9,984 nucleotides of DNA from Ilumatobacteraceae bacterium (lineage in GTDB: Bacteria > Actinomycetota > Acidimicrobiia > Acidimicrobiales > Ilumatobacteraceae), in NCBI GenBank assembly GCA_025464045.1, contig JAODBQ010000673.1, positions 1 to 9,984 of the forward strand, given 5' to 3'. The notes under the pieces were generated by a model, which saw nothing but the letters and a program-made list of their open reading frames with translations, searched no databases and was not told the DNA's origin. Below are positions 1 to 7,669 of the stretch, one piece after another (position 1 is the first letter of the stretch; every line of letters begins with the position of its first letter). The translations under genes were made by a program, and so were the position numbers.

Positions 1-413
1 GTGCCGGGGAGGTCGGTGAGGATCGCGATCAGCTGGCTGCGGACGGGGAGCAGGAACAGGCTGATCAGGCCGATCACCCCGCCGAGCGTGCTGAACACGA
101 CGATGCTCGTGGCCAGGGCGCGTCGGCCGACGCGGTGCTGCACCCGTCGGACCGCCGGTGCGAGCACGATCGCGAAGAAGCCGGCCACGACGATCCAGGT
201 GATGACGCTGACGGTGACGAGCACGATCTGGATGAGGAGGTACGTGCACAGCACGACGCCGACGGTGCCGATGATCGGGCGCCATGGGACGTCCGCCCAC
301 GTGTGCTGCACATCGGCGTCGGCATTGGCCTTGGCAGCGGCGAGCGCCTCGGCAGGCGTCTCACCGATGATCACGCCGCGCTCGAGACCGGTCGCCGTCG
401 GCTCGTCGTGCAC
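1..413 (-). CDS. AI-2E/PerM family transporter, N-terminal part (cut by window edge)
   Basis: This reading frame is open from a GTG at 413-411 to the left edge (137 codons visible) and has no stop in the window. An in-frame TAG lies only four codons upstream of the GTG, so the start can hardly be earlier; the upstream Shine-Dalgarno signal is weak. A charged cytoplasmic leader (about residues 1-45) is followed by hydrophobic segments at about 46-62, 63-85 and 100-121. The second ends in the pattern FFAIVLAPAVRRVQ followed by a basic loop with VGRRALA. That layout (two close N-terminal helices, a Pro-containing exit, a GR-A loop, then helix 3) is typical of the AI-2E/PerM permease family (about 350 residues, eight helices). 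The family moves small solutes or ions, and substrates are mostly unknown, so I give no substrate. The gene is divergent from the methyltransferase across 88 bp. An overlapping plus-strand frame here is the antisense shadow. Confidence 0.8.
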   Translation of the reverse strand, partial: MHDEPTATGLERGVIIGETPAEALAAAKANADADVQHTWADVPWRPIIGTVGVVLCTYLLIQIVLVTVSVITWIVVAGFFAIVLAPAVRRVQHRVGRRALATSIVVFSTLGGVIGLISLFLLPVRSQLIAILTDLPG

Positions 414-501
414 GCCCCGTGGCTAGCACACGCGGCCTATGTGCGGGCGCCGAACGTGACGTCGAGTCTGGAACGGCCTGCCGAACGGGAACAGCTGCGT
501 C

Positions 502-1338
502 GTGCAGGAGACGTCGCCGGCCACCGCGATCTTCGACAGGATCGGGTTGCTGAAGGCGCAGGCTGCACTGGCGCTCGGCTTCGACCGCGACCAGCGCTGT
601 GCGGCGACGAGCCCTGGCCCGGCGTTCCCGACCGTCCTGCGCACGCTCGCCGGTCAGGTCCCGCGACGCGACGGAGCGGTGATCGTCGATCTCGGTGCCG
701 GCCTCGGCGGCGTGAGCACGTGGCTGGCGACGCAGACCGGGGCGCAGGTCATCGCCGTCGAACCCGCACCCGGGGCCCGGGCAGCGGCGCACGCGCTGTT
801 CCCCGACCTCGACATCCGCGCCGGCGCCGCGGAGCACTCCGGACTCGGCGATGCCATCGCCGACGCCGTCGTGCTCAGCGGTGTGATCTCACTGATCGAC
901 GACCTCTCCGCGTTGCTCGGCGAGGTACGACGCCTGCTCCGACCCGGCGGCGTGCTCGGTGTGGCGGACATGTTCCTCGACGGCCACGGCGTCGAGCGCA
1001 GCGGCGTGAACACGCTGCGCTCCTTGCACGCGGCCACCGATGCGCTCGTCCGTGCAGGTTTCGAGGTCACGGCCGTCGGGTGCGCGCGCGACGCCAATCC
1101 GGACGAGGCCTGGCAGCGCCGGGCCGACGAGCTGCAGGACTGGTTGCTGCGCCACCACCACGACGATCCGGCGGTCCGCGAGTGGATGGCCGATCAGGAC
1201 CAGCTGACCGCGTGGATGGACGGCGATCACGTCTTCGGCGCATGTGTCGTCGGGCGCATCGCGGTCGCGTCCGATGGGCCGGTCGCGTCCGCCGGGCCAG
1301 CCACGTCCGCCGGGTCCGCGGCGCCGACGACCACGTGA
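502..1338 (+). CDS. class I SAM-dependent methyltransferase
   Basis: Encodes 278 residues from a GTG start; an in-frame TGA at 457-459 limits upstream extension and no ATG lies near the N-terminus. The core is a Rossmann-fold SAM-binding domain. Motif I is VDLGAGLGG (about 62-70), the acidic end of strand 2 is VEP (86-88, binding the ribose hydroxyls), a motif near 123-134 follows strand 4, and the post-motif helix ends in LLRPGG (145-150), typical of Methyltransf_11/25-type enzymes. The C-terminal part (about 190-245) is acidic and Trp-rich, with the His run RHHHDD at 196-201. It ends in a low-complexity Ala/Gly/Pro/Ser/Thr tail (about 250-278) with internally repeated DNA, probably disordered. 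The acceptor cannot be told from sequence; small molecules are usual for this group. The next gene follows 87 bp downstream on the same strand, so co-transcription with the hydrolase is possible but not shown. Confidence 0.85.
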   Translation: MQETSPATAIFDRIGLLKAQAALALGFDRDQRCAATSPGPAFPTVLRTLAGQVPRRDGAVIVDLGAGLGGVSTWLATQTGAQVIAVEPAPGARAAAHALFPDLDIRAGAAEHSGLGDAIADAVVLSGVISLIDDLSALLGEVRRLLRPGGVLGVADMFLDGHGVERSGVNTLRSLHAATDALVRAGFEVTAVGCARDANPDEAWQRRADELQDWLLRHHHDDPAVREWMADQDQLTAWMDGDHVFGACVVGRIAVASDGPVASAGPATSAGSAAPTTT

Positions 1339-1410
1339 CCGTCCAGAGCGCCTCCGGCGTCGCGATCGGAACGGGTCTCGACCGAGCGCGGAGTACCGTC
1401 GGGTCGTCCG

Positions 1411-1419
1411 AAGGGGGAG
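1411..1419 (+). promoter_or_regulatory. strong ribosome binding site of the epoxide hydrolase-like gene
   Basis: The purine run AAGGGGGAG sits 6 bases before the ATG at 1426 and is a near-ideal anti-16S match. It fixes the start of the hydrolase and is much stronger than the sites of the neighbouring genes, which suggests efficient independent translation. Confidence 0.75.
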
Positions 1420-1425
1420 ACGATC

Positions 1426-2418
1426 ATGGGCGACGAGGGGTTCGAGCACGGTCAGGTCGACGCGAACGGGATCTCGATCCACACGGTGTCCGTGGGGACG
1501 GGTCCACTCGTGCTCTTCTGCCACGGCTTCCCGGAGTCGTGGTACTCGTGGCGCCACCAGCTCCCCGCGGTGGCGGCAGCCGGGTTCAGGGCGGTGGCGA
1601 TCGACATGCGCGGGTACGGGCAGACGAGCAAGCCCGCCGCCGTCGGTGCGTACACCATGAACCACCTCGTCGGTGACGTGGTCGGGGTGGTCGCCGCGCT
1701 CGGCGAGCGTGACGCTGTGGTGGTCGGTCACGACTGGGGCGCTCCGGTGGCGTGGTACGCGGCGTTGATGCGACCCGACGTGTTCCGCGCCGTCGCCGCG
1801 TTGAGCGTGCCGTACATCCCGCCGATCGGCGGCCTTCCCGAGGGCCTGACGATCAACGACCTGATGCGCGCCAACGCCGCGGGACGCGACTACTACCGGC
1901 TGTACTTCCAGGAGCCCGGCGTGGCGGAGGCCGATCTCGAAGCCGACATCGCCCGGTCGGTGAGCGGGTTCATCTACACGATCTCCGGCGACATCGTCGC
2001 CGACGGCGTCCACGAGCGCGGCTGGGACGGGCACTTCCCGCTCGGTGAGACCGTCACCCAGCAGCTCGTGGTGCCCGAGCGCCTGCCGTCCTGGCTCAGC
2101 GAGGACGACCTCGCCTTCTACGTCAGCGAGCTGAGCCGTTCAGGCTTTCGCGGCGGGCTCAACTGGTACCGCAACATCGACGCGCTGCCGGCGATCCTGG
2201 CCCCGTTCGTCGGCGCGACGATCGACCAGCCGGCCCTGTACCTCGGGGGCGAGCTCGACATGATCGCCGGCAACACACCCGAGGCGCTGGCCGCCCTCCC
2301 CGCGTCCGTGCCGGGGTTGCGCAGGACCCAGATCTTCCCGGGTGCCGGGCACTGGCTGCAGCAGGAACGGCCCGACGAGGTCAGCGCCGCGCTCGTCGAG
2401 TTCCTGCGCGAGCTGTAG
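1426..2418 (+). CDS. alpha/beta hydrolase, epoxide hydrolase type
   Basis: Encodes 330 residues, the usual size for bacterial soluble epoxide hydrolases. These cytosolic enzymes open epoxides to diols through an aspartyl-ester intermediate. The oxyanion-hole motif HGFPESW is at 33-39, followed by the family-typical W-R-HQ. The nucleophile elbow is GHDWG (101-105) with Asp103; an Asp rather than Ser here separates epoxide hydrolases and dehalogenases from esterases. The cap domain (about 130-250) carries candidate epoxide-activating tyrosines at 156/157/160 and Tyr248 (motif LNWYRN). The charge-relay acid is Asp278 (GGELD) and the catalytic His is His309 (GAGHW). Two cap tyrosines plus HGFPE favour epoxide hydrolase over haloalkane dehalogenase, which would be the alternative. 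The physiological substrate is unknown; fatty-acid or aromatic epoxides, or detoxification, are common roles. The gene is convergent with the protease, with only 19 bp between the stops. Confidence 0.88.
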   Translation: MGDEGFEHGQVDANGISIHTVSVGTGPLVLFCHGFPESWYSWRHQLPAVAAAGFRAVAIDMRGYGQTSKPAAVGAYTMNHLVGDVVGVVAALGERDAVVVGHDWGAPVAWYAALMRPDVFRAVAALSVPYIPPIGGLPEGLTINDLMRANAAGRDYYRLYFQEPGVAEADLEADIARSVSGFIYTISGDIVADGVHERGWDGHFPLGETVTQQLVVPERLPSWLSEDDLAFYVSELSRSGFRGGLNWYRNIDALPAILAPFVGATIDQPALYLGGELDMIAGNTPEALAALPASVPGLRRTQIFPGAGHWLQQERPDEVSAALVEFLREL

Positions 2419-2421
2419 GAC

Positions 2422-2445
2422 CCGGCTGGCCCGGTGCTCAGCCGG
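2422..2445. terminator. weak candidate bidirectional hairpin between convergent genes
   Basis: A perfect 7-bp inverted repeat (CCGGCTG / CAGCCGG, 2422-2428 with 2439-2445) encloses a 10-base loop. It spans the 19-bp gap between the hydrolase and protease stops and runs into the last protease codons. There is no T-tract on either side, so it is not a classical intrinsic terminator. In a genome this GC-rich, a 7-bp GC stem can also arise by chance. Confidence 0.3.
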
Positions 2446-4150
2446 CGGGGAAGTAGCCGTTGATGTCGGCGATGGTGTGGGTGGGGGCGGAGGTGGTGAT
2501 GCAGACCTTGCCGTTGGTGCCGATCTTGGCGATGACGGCGTTGGCGGTGGTGGTGCCGGCGGTGTAGTTGACGTTGGAGCTGTTGGGGGTGGGGGTGCCG
2601 CAGGGGGCGACGGTGATGAAGCCGGGTGCGGTGGGTTCGGTGACGGTGATGTTGAGGACGGCGGCGGTGGCGTCGGTGGGGATGCCGGCGCGTCCGGCGA
2701 CTTGGAGCTCGGTGGTGGTGCCGGCGCCGCGTGTGCCGGTCTGTGCGTCTTGGCCGTCGATGGTGGTGTAGCCGGGTCGGGTGTCCATCAACCGTGCGGG
2801 AACCATTGGCACGTAGGCCGGCGGTGCCGATGGGGCGTACAGCAACAGGTTCGGGGTGCCTGGCCGCGCGTTGCCTACCACGCCCGGCGTGGCGTCGGCC
2901 GCCAGTCGTGCGGCGACGCCGGCGGGGGAGAGGGTCGGCTGCTGCGCCAGCACGAGTGCTGCTGCGCCGGCGACGTGCGGGCTGGCCATGGACGTCCCGG
3001 ACATGTACCTGAGCGACGTCGGTGTGGAGTTCCACGTCGAGAGCACTCCCACCCCGGGCGCGAACAGATCGACGCAGCTGCCGGAGTCCGACCAGTCCGG
3101 TGAGGAGTCCGTCGCATCGACGGCTGCGACGGTGATCACCGCCGGCAGCCTGCCGGGCGAGTCGGCGCAGGCATCACCGCCGTCGTTGCCGGCCGCGGCG
3201 ACGACGACGATGCCGTCGTTGACGGCCGCTTGCACCGCGAGGTCGAGGTTGTGGTCGGCCTGCCCGCCGAGGCTCATGTTCACCACGGCCGGGATGCCCG
3301 CCTGGTGGTTGGCGATGATCCATCGCAGCCCGAGGATGATCCCCGACGTGCTCCCGGCACCGCTGCAGTCGACCACTCGAACGGGCACCAACGAGACGCC
3401 CTTGGCAACGCCGTACGTCGACGAGCCGATCGTCCCGGCCACGTGCGTGCCGTGCCCGTTGCAATCGCCCGGGCCGAACCCGTCGTTGAGGTACGCGCCG
3501 GGGAGCACCCGGCCATCGAACTCGACGTGGTCGGCCCGGATCCCGCTGTCGAGCTCGTACACCGTCACGCCGGCACCCGTGCCGGCGTAGCTGTACGTGC
3601 CCGACAACGGCAGGCTGCGCTGGTCGATGCGGTCGAGGCCCCACGGCGCGGACGGCTCGATCGCCTCGATCGACGACGAGATCGACGACGAGATCGACGA
3701 CGCCGACGAGGACACCGGCACCGGCGCCGAGATCGGCCCGGCGGACGGCTGGGGGAGCTGAACCGGCTGGTCGGCCTCGACCGAGACCACCGCCGGGTCG
3801 TCGTCCAGGTCGTGCAACTGGTCCGGCGTGGCTTGGACCGTGGCCCCCACGAACGGGCTCTGGAAGACGGCGCCGACCGTCATCCCGGCAGCTGCCAACC
3901 GCCGCCCCTCAGCTGCCGCGTCGGCATCGTCGGCGAACCGGACGATCACCGCCGACGAACCCGGCCCCGCGAGCGCGAGCGAGGGCAGCACCGGGCCCGG
4001 CGCGCCGTCGCGCGCTCGCTCTGGCGCTGCCGACGTCGGACCGACCTCCGCCGCCCGATCCGCATGGACCGCTCCCGAGATCGCGCCGAGAACGCTGCAC
4101 GCCAGCACGGCCACCACCGCCGTCATGGACCCCAACGTCCTCATCCGCAT
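2438..4150 (-). CDS. secreted subtilisin-family (S8) serine protease with C-terminal extracellular module
   Basis: Encodes 570 residues. I start at the ATG at 4150 because a signal peptide begins there (basic MRMR, hydrophobic stretch to about 26, likely cleavage after AVHA at 30), GAGAG lies 5 bases upstream, and a longer frame to 4351 would run into the helicase gene with non-protein-like sequence. Residues 67-131 resemble an I9 propeptide inhibitor (VIVRF...SVEAD). A Ser-rich linker (148-162) follows. The catalytic domain (about 170-425) has Asp201 (ELDSGI), His233 (NGHGTHVAGT), oxyanion Asn322 (AAAGNDG) and Ser387 (SGTSMASPHVAG), with spacing like proteinase K/aqualysin enzymes. All catalytic residues are present. 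Residues about 446-570 form a separate module (VPARLMDTRPG ... IADINGYF) with one Cys pair (517, 550); I recall such modules on secreted proteins of Acidimicrobiia, role unproven. Likely job: extracellular protein degradation. Codon use changes sharply in the last module. Confidence 0.9.
   Translation of the reverse strand: MRMRTLGSMTAVVAVLACSVLGAISGAVHADRAAEVGPTSAAPERARDGAPGPVLPSLALAGPGSSAVIVRFADDADAAAEGRRLAAAGMTVGAVFQSPFVGATVQATPDQLHDLDDDPAVVSVEADQPVQLPQPSAGPISAPVPVSSSASSISSSISSSIEAIEPSAPWGLDRIDQRSLPLSGTYSYAGTGAGVTVYELDSGIRADHVEFDGRVLPGAYLNDGFGPGDCNGHGTHVAGTIGSSTYGVAKGVSLVPVRVVDCSGAGSTSGIILGLRWIIANHQAGIPAVVNMSLGGQADHNLDLAVQAAVNDGIVVVAAAGNDGGDACADSPGRLPAVITVAAVDATDSSPDWSDSGSCVDLFAPGVGVLSTWNSTPTSLRYMSGTSMASPHVAGAAALVLAQQPTLSPAGVAARLAADATPGVVGNARPGTPNLLLYAPSAPPAYVPMVPARLMDTRPGYTTIDGQDAQTGTRGAGTTTELQVAGRAGIPTDATAAVLNITVTEPTAPGFITVAPCGTPTPNSSNVNYTAGTTTANAVIAKIGTNGKVCITTSAPTHTIADINGYFPAG
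2441..2785 (-). other. C-terminal protease module with near-exclusive C-ending codons
   Basis: This is the part of the protease gene encoding residues 456-570 (DTRPG to the end). Of 115 codons I count 103 ending in C, 8 in A, 4 in G and none in T; all four G-ending codons are for Gln, Glu or Lys, which have no C-ending choice. By contrast, a 30-codon sample around the catalytic Asp (residues 191-220) has 11 G-ending codons. The switch is abrupt at the domain boundary. The encoded module is rich in Thr, Gly, Ala, Asn and Pro, is probably beta-rich, and ends four residues after the motif NGY. Confidence 0.75.
3669..3704 (-). repeat. 12-bp tandem repeat encoding the Ser-rich linker
   Basis: Two perfect copies of a 12-bp unit (plus strand ATCGACGACGAG at 3669-3680 and 3681-3692) are followed by a degenerate third (3693-3704). 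On the coding strand it reads as repeated Ser-Ser-Ser-Ile between the propeptide and the catalytic domain of the protease. The repeat keeps frame, so slippage would change linker length without breaking the gene. Confidence 0.8.
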
Positions 4151-4256
4151 CCCCGCTCTCGTCAGCCCCGCACGGCCGACCGCCGTCAAGCAAGGTAGCG
4201 GCGTCGTCGCTCGACGGTGCGTCGCCCCCGCGCCTCCAACTCGACCGGCGCGACGA

Positions 4257-6761
4257 TCAGAAGCGTCCGAGCTGATCGAGGCGGAGGGTCGGCGCCCCCT
4301 CGGCCTCGGCCAGCTCGAGGTCGACCGTGGCGACGAAGCGCCACTCGCCATCGCCGGCCGGGTCGGACAGGCGTTGCGTCACGACCCATCGTTCGGATTC
4401 CTCGGCGAGTGCGAACTGGGCTGCAGATCGGGCGTCGGCGTCGGTGACGATGGCGTCGTACTCGGACCAGTACGGGGCCATCGCGTCGATCAACCGTTGC
4501 TGGCTCCAACCGCTGCGGTCGGCGAGCGCGCCGTAGCCGCGCGTGGCGAGCAGCTCCACCCAGCCGAATGCGGCCGTGCGCACCGCGGTGCGCCACGCCG
4601 GCGGAGGGCCGCGGCGGGCGGCGGCCGGCGCGTCGAGCGCGAGGTGGTCGTGCACGGGCTCGCCGGCGAGGCGCGCCCACTCGTCGAGCAACGTCGCGTC
4701 GGTGGCACGGATGAGCGAGCCGAGCCACTCGATCACGTCCTCGAGTGCGTCCGTGTAGGCGTCGTCGGGCAGGGAGCGGTCGAGCGTCCGCCAGGCATCG
4801 GTGAGGTAGCGCAGCACGAGGCCCTCGCTGCGCTCCAACCGATGGCGGCGTACGAACGTCGCGAAGCTGTCGCCGCCCTCCAACATCTCGCGCAGGATCG
4901 ACTTCGGTGAGGGACCCTCGGCGACCCACGGGTGGTGCCGGCGGTACTCGGTGAAGTTGGTCTCCAGCAGCTCGGCGAGCGGGCGCGGCCAGGTGATGGA
5001 CTCCAGGCGCTCCATCCGTTCCTCGTACGGGACGCCTTCCGCCTTCAGCCGGGCGACCTCCAGCCCCTTCGCCGTGTTCTGCTGAGCGAAGAGCACCTGG
5101 CGGGGGTCGTCGAGCACGGACTCGATGACGCTGATCACGTCGGCCACGTAGGCGAGGTCGTCGCGGTCGAACGTCGCGACCACTTCGATCGCGAACGGCA
5201 TCAACGGCGCCGAGAACCGCAGTGCGCTGCGCTCCACGTCGCCCGCGACCAAGGACCCGACGCGGACGCCGAGGCAGTGCCCGCGTTCATCCCGACGACG
5301 TTCGGCGACCCCGGCGGCCTCCAGGCTGCGGTAGACCTCGATCGCCCGGTGACGGTGCTGGCGGCGACGCACATCGGTGTCGTGGTTCGTGCGCAGCAGG
5401 CGCTTCAGTGCGGCCACGCCGTCCGGGCGGGACAGGACGCTGGCGACGAGGTTCGCCGTCACTCGGAACCGGGAGCTCAACGGCTCCGGACGGGCAGAGA
5501 TGAGCCGCTGCATCGATCCCTCGTCGTAGTTGACGAACCCCTCCGGGGACCGAGCCTTCGTCGCCTTGCGACGCGCCTTCGGGTCGTCACCGGCCCGGCC
5601 GAGCGCGCGGGTGTTCTCGATCACGTGGTCGGGGGCCTGCGCCCACACGTGCCCGTCGGGGTCGAAGCCCGGCCGGCCCGCCCGCCCGGCGAGCTGGTGG
5701 AACTCGCGCACGCTGAACAGGCGGACGCGGTTGCCGTCGAACTTGGTCAGCGCCGTCATCAGCACGGTGCGGATGGGGATGTTCACGCCGACGCCGAGCG
5801 TGTCGGTCCCGCAGATCACCGGCAGCAGGCCGCTGCCCGCCAACCGCTCGACCAGCCGCCGGTATCGCGGCAGCATCCCGGCGTGGTGCACCCCGACGCC
5901 GTTGCGGATCAGCCGGTCCAGCGTCTCGCCGAAGCCCCGCCCCATCCGCACGCCGGTCATCGCCACCTTGATCGCATCGCGCTGCTCGCGGGTGGTCACG
6001 TTGGCGCTGACGAGGCCCTGTGCGCGTTCGATCGCGGCTGCCTGCGTCGCATGCACGACGTAGACGGGGCTGAAGCCCTCGCGCACCGCGTCGAGGACGC
6101 TCTCGGTGACCGACGTCATCCGCCACTGGTGGTACAGCGGTGTCGGACGCTCGACCGAGGTGACCTCGGTGACGCCCCGCTGCGACCGGTGCGCGAGGTC
6201 CGTGGCGATCGAGGTCATGTCGCCGAGGGTCGCCGAGGCGAGGAGCATCTGGCAGTCGGTCAGCTCCAGCAGCGGCACCTGCCACGCCCAGCCGCGATCG
6301 CCGTCGGCGTAGTAGTGGAACTCGTCGAGGCAGGCGAAGCCGTACTCACTCGTCGAACCGGTGACCAGCGCGTGGTTGGCGAGCACCTCGGCGGTGCACA
6401 CCAGCACCGGCGCGCCGACGTTGATGGCCGCGTCGCCGGTGGCCAGACCGACCTGGTCGGCGCCGAGCATGTCGACCAGGTCGAAGAACTTCTCGGCGAC
6501 GAGCGCCTTGATCGGTGCGGTCCAGACGGCGCGCCGCCCCTCGTTGAGCGCGAACAGGATCCCGGCGACCGCCACGAGGCTCTTGCCGGACCCCGTCGGC
6601 GTCGCCAGCACGACGTGCTCGCCCGCGGCGAGCGCCAACGCTGCTTCCTCCTGGTGCGGGTAGAGCGGCCGGCCACTCGCCGCGGCCCATGCCGAGAAGG
6701 CCTCGAGCACCAACGACGGATCGGAGCCGTGCGGCGGGAGGGGCTCGATGCGCGCTGCCAT
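4257..6761 (-). CDS. Ski2-like DEAD/DEAH-box helicase with DUF3516-like C-terminal half
   Basis: Encodes 834 residues from the ATG at 6761. The frame stays open further upstream to 7232, but that part is antisense to the SMP-30 gene and not protein-like. The ATP-dependent RNA/DNA helicase core has a Q-like YPHQEEA (34-40), Walker A TPTGSGKS (54-61), motif Ia TAPIKALVAEK (81-91), motif II DEFH (146-149), motif III SATLG (176-180), motif V TDTLGVGVNIP (319-329) and motif VI QLAGRAGRPG (356-365). This order and the DEFHYYAD form match actinobacterial helicases carrying DUF3516. Residues about 385-834 are the right length (about 450) for that domain, whose function is uncharacterised as far as I know. 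It is distinct from HelY and from RecQ/UvrD types. Likely cytosolic and involved in RNA metabolism, by analogy only. No good Shine-Dalgarno precedes the ATG; a short hairpin lies there instead. The protease gene follows 106 bp downstream. Confidence 0.88.
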   Translation of the reverse strand: MAARIEPLPPHGSDPSLVLEAFSAWAAASGRPLYPHQEEAALALAAGEHVVLATPTGSGKSLVAVAGILFALNEGRRAVWTAPIKALVAEKFFDLVDMLGADQVGLATGDAAINVGAPVLVCTAEVLANHALVTGSTSEYGFACLDEFHYYADGDRGWAWQVPLLELTDCQMLLASATLGDMTSIATDLAHRSQRGVTEVTSVERPTPLYHQWRMTSVTESVLDAVREGFSPVYVVHATQAAAIERAQGLVSANVTTREQRDAIKVAMTGVRMGRGFGETLDRLIRNGVGVHHAGMLPRYRRLVERLAGSGLLPVICGTDTLGVGVNIPIRTVLMTALTKFDGNRVRLFSVREFHQLAGRAGRPGFDPDGHVWAQAPDHVIENTRALGRAGDDPKARRKATKARSPEGFVNYDEGSMQRLISARPEPLSSRFRVTANLVASVLSRPDGVAALKRLLRTNHDTDVRRRQHRHRAIEVYRSLEAAGVAERRRDERGHCLGVRVGSLVAGDVERSALRFSAPLMPFAIEVVATFDRDDLAYVADVISVIESVLDDPRQVLFAQQNTAKGLEVARLKAEGVPYEERMERLESITWPRPLAELLETNFTEYRRHHPWVAEGPSPKSILREMLEGGDSFATFVRRHRLERSEGLVLRYLTDAWRTLDRSLPDDAYTDALEDVIEWLGSLIRATDATLLDEWARLAGEPVHDHLALDAPAAARRGPPPAWRTAVRTAAFGWVELLATRGYGALADRSGWSQQRLIDAMAPYWSEYDAIVTDADARSAAQFALAEESERWVVTQRLSDPAGDGEWRFVATVDLELAEAEGAPTLRLDQLGRF

Positions 6762-6765
6762 GACC

Positions 6766-6780
6766 GGGCCAGTGTGGCCC
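6766..6780. promoter_or_regulatory. perfect short hairpin just upstream of the helicase start
   Basis: GGGCCA and TGGCCC (6766-6771, 6775-6780) form a perfect 6-bp stem around a 3-base loop, ending 4 bases before the helicase ATG on the minus strand. It occupies the position where a Shine-Dalgarno would be expected. It could be an operator in the 73-bp divergent region or a structure limiting helicase translation; chance is possible in GC-rich DNA. Confidence 0.35.
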
Positions 6781-6834
6781 GCAGAACATCGTGCACCTCG
6801 ATCAATGCCCGCCGCGTGCGAAAGACTGCCGACG

Positions 6835-7665
6835 ATGAGCGACATCGAGACGCTGGCGTGGGGGTACGGACTGGTCGAGGGTCCGCGCGCGGACGCGCAC
6901 GGCAACCTGTACTTCTCCGACGTGCACAAGGGCGGGGTGTACCGCCGTGGACCGGACGGGGTGATCGAGATGGTCGTGCCGAAGCGGCGCGGCGTCGGGG
7001 GCATCGGCTTCCACGCCGACGGCGGCCTGGTGATCTCCGGGCGCAACATCTGCCACGTGCGCGACGGCGAGACCCGGGTCGTGTTCGCGCCGGACGCGCC
7101 CGGGCTGAACGACCTCTTCGTCGACTCCGCGGGCCGCGTGATCTGCGGCACGATGCGCGCCGACCCGTTCTCGATGGACGGTCCGCGCACGCCGGGGGAG
7201 TGCTGGCGGATCGACGCCGAGGGCGACGCCACCGAGCTCTACGGCGACATCGCCCTGACCAACGGCATCGGGTTCTCGCCCGACGGCACGGTGCTCTACC
7301 ACTCCGACACCACGCGAGGTGTGTGGGCCCACGACTACGACGATGGCGAGGTGAGTGGCCGTCGCCTCTTCCTGCACCGCGACGTGGTGTCACCCGACGG
7401 CCTCGCCGTCGACGAGGCCGGGACGGTGTGGATCGCCGACGTGTCCGGCTCGGGCGCGGCGCGCGGATTCGCTCCGGACGGCTCGGAGGTCGCGCGGGTC
7501 GAGGTGCCGGCGCGGATGGTCACCAGCCTGTGCTTCGGGGGCGCCGACCGGCGGGACATGTACATCGTCACCGGCGACAACACCGCCGAGGTCGAGCGCG
7601 GCGGCACCATCTACCGCACCCGCGCCGACGTGGCCGGGTGCGCGGTGGCCACGGCGAAGGTCTGA
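6835..7665 (+). CDS. SMP-30/gluconolactonase/LRE family protein (lactonase)
   Basis: Encodes 276 residues, close to the usual size of the family, a six-bladed beta-propeller that hydrolyses sugar or other lactones with one divalent metal ion. The N-terminal motif GLVEGPR supplies the metal ligand Glu15. Other expected ligands or active-site residues are Asn92 (GLNDLFVD), Asn143 (LTNGIGFSPDG) and the catalytic base Asp188 (SPDGLAVD). Propeller-blade repeats of the D-AG-VWIAD kind are visible (e.g. 193-202). I chose the ATG at 6835 because the family domain begins right after it; an in-frame ATG at 6805 would add 10 residues unlike the family. The upstream Shine-Dalgarno is weak (GAAAGA). It is the first gene of a tight three-gene cluster with an esterase and a phosphoesterase, suggesting catabolism of a lactone or ester compound. 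The substrate cannot be assigned. Confidence 0.87.
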   Translation: MSDIETLAWGYGLVEGPRADAHGNLYFSDVHKGGVYRRGPDGVIEMVVPKRRGVGGIGFHADGGLVISGRNICHVRDGETRVVFAPDAPGLNDLFVDSAGRVICGTMRADPFSMDGPRTPGECWRIDAEGDATELYGDIALTNGIGFSPDGTVLYHSDTTRGVWAHDYDDGEVSGRRLFLHRDVVSPDGLAVDEAGTVWIADVSGSGAARGFAPDGSEVARVEVPARMVTSLCFGGADRRDMYIVTGDNTAEVERGGTIYRTRADVAGCAVATAKV

Positions 7666-7669
7666 GCCG

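Noticed and set aside
1368..1400. ECF sigma factor promoter (GGAAC ... CGTC) before the epoxide hydrolase gene
   Set aside because: The spacing between the boxes is 24 bp, well beyond the usual 15-17.
135..1676. 513-codon plus-strand frame across the transporter, methyltransferase and hydrolase
   Set aside because: It overlaps three recognisable genes in other frames and its product is Arg-rich with no motif.
889..2034. 381-codon minus-strand frame opposite the methyltransferase and epoxide hydrolase
   Set aside because: The opposite strand has complete catalytic motifs; this frame has none.
4151..4351. N-terminal extension of the protease to 4351
   Set aside because: It would overlap the helicase end and place a disordered Arg/Ser-rich stretch before a clear signal peptide.
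6762..7232. N-terminal extension of the helicase to 7232
   Set aside because: This stretch is antisense to the SMP-30 gene and resembles no helicase leader.
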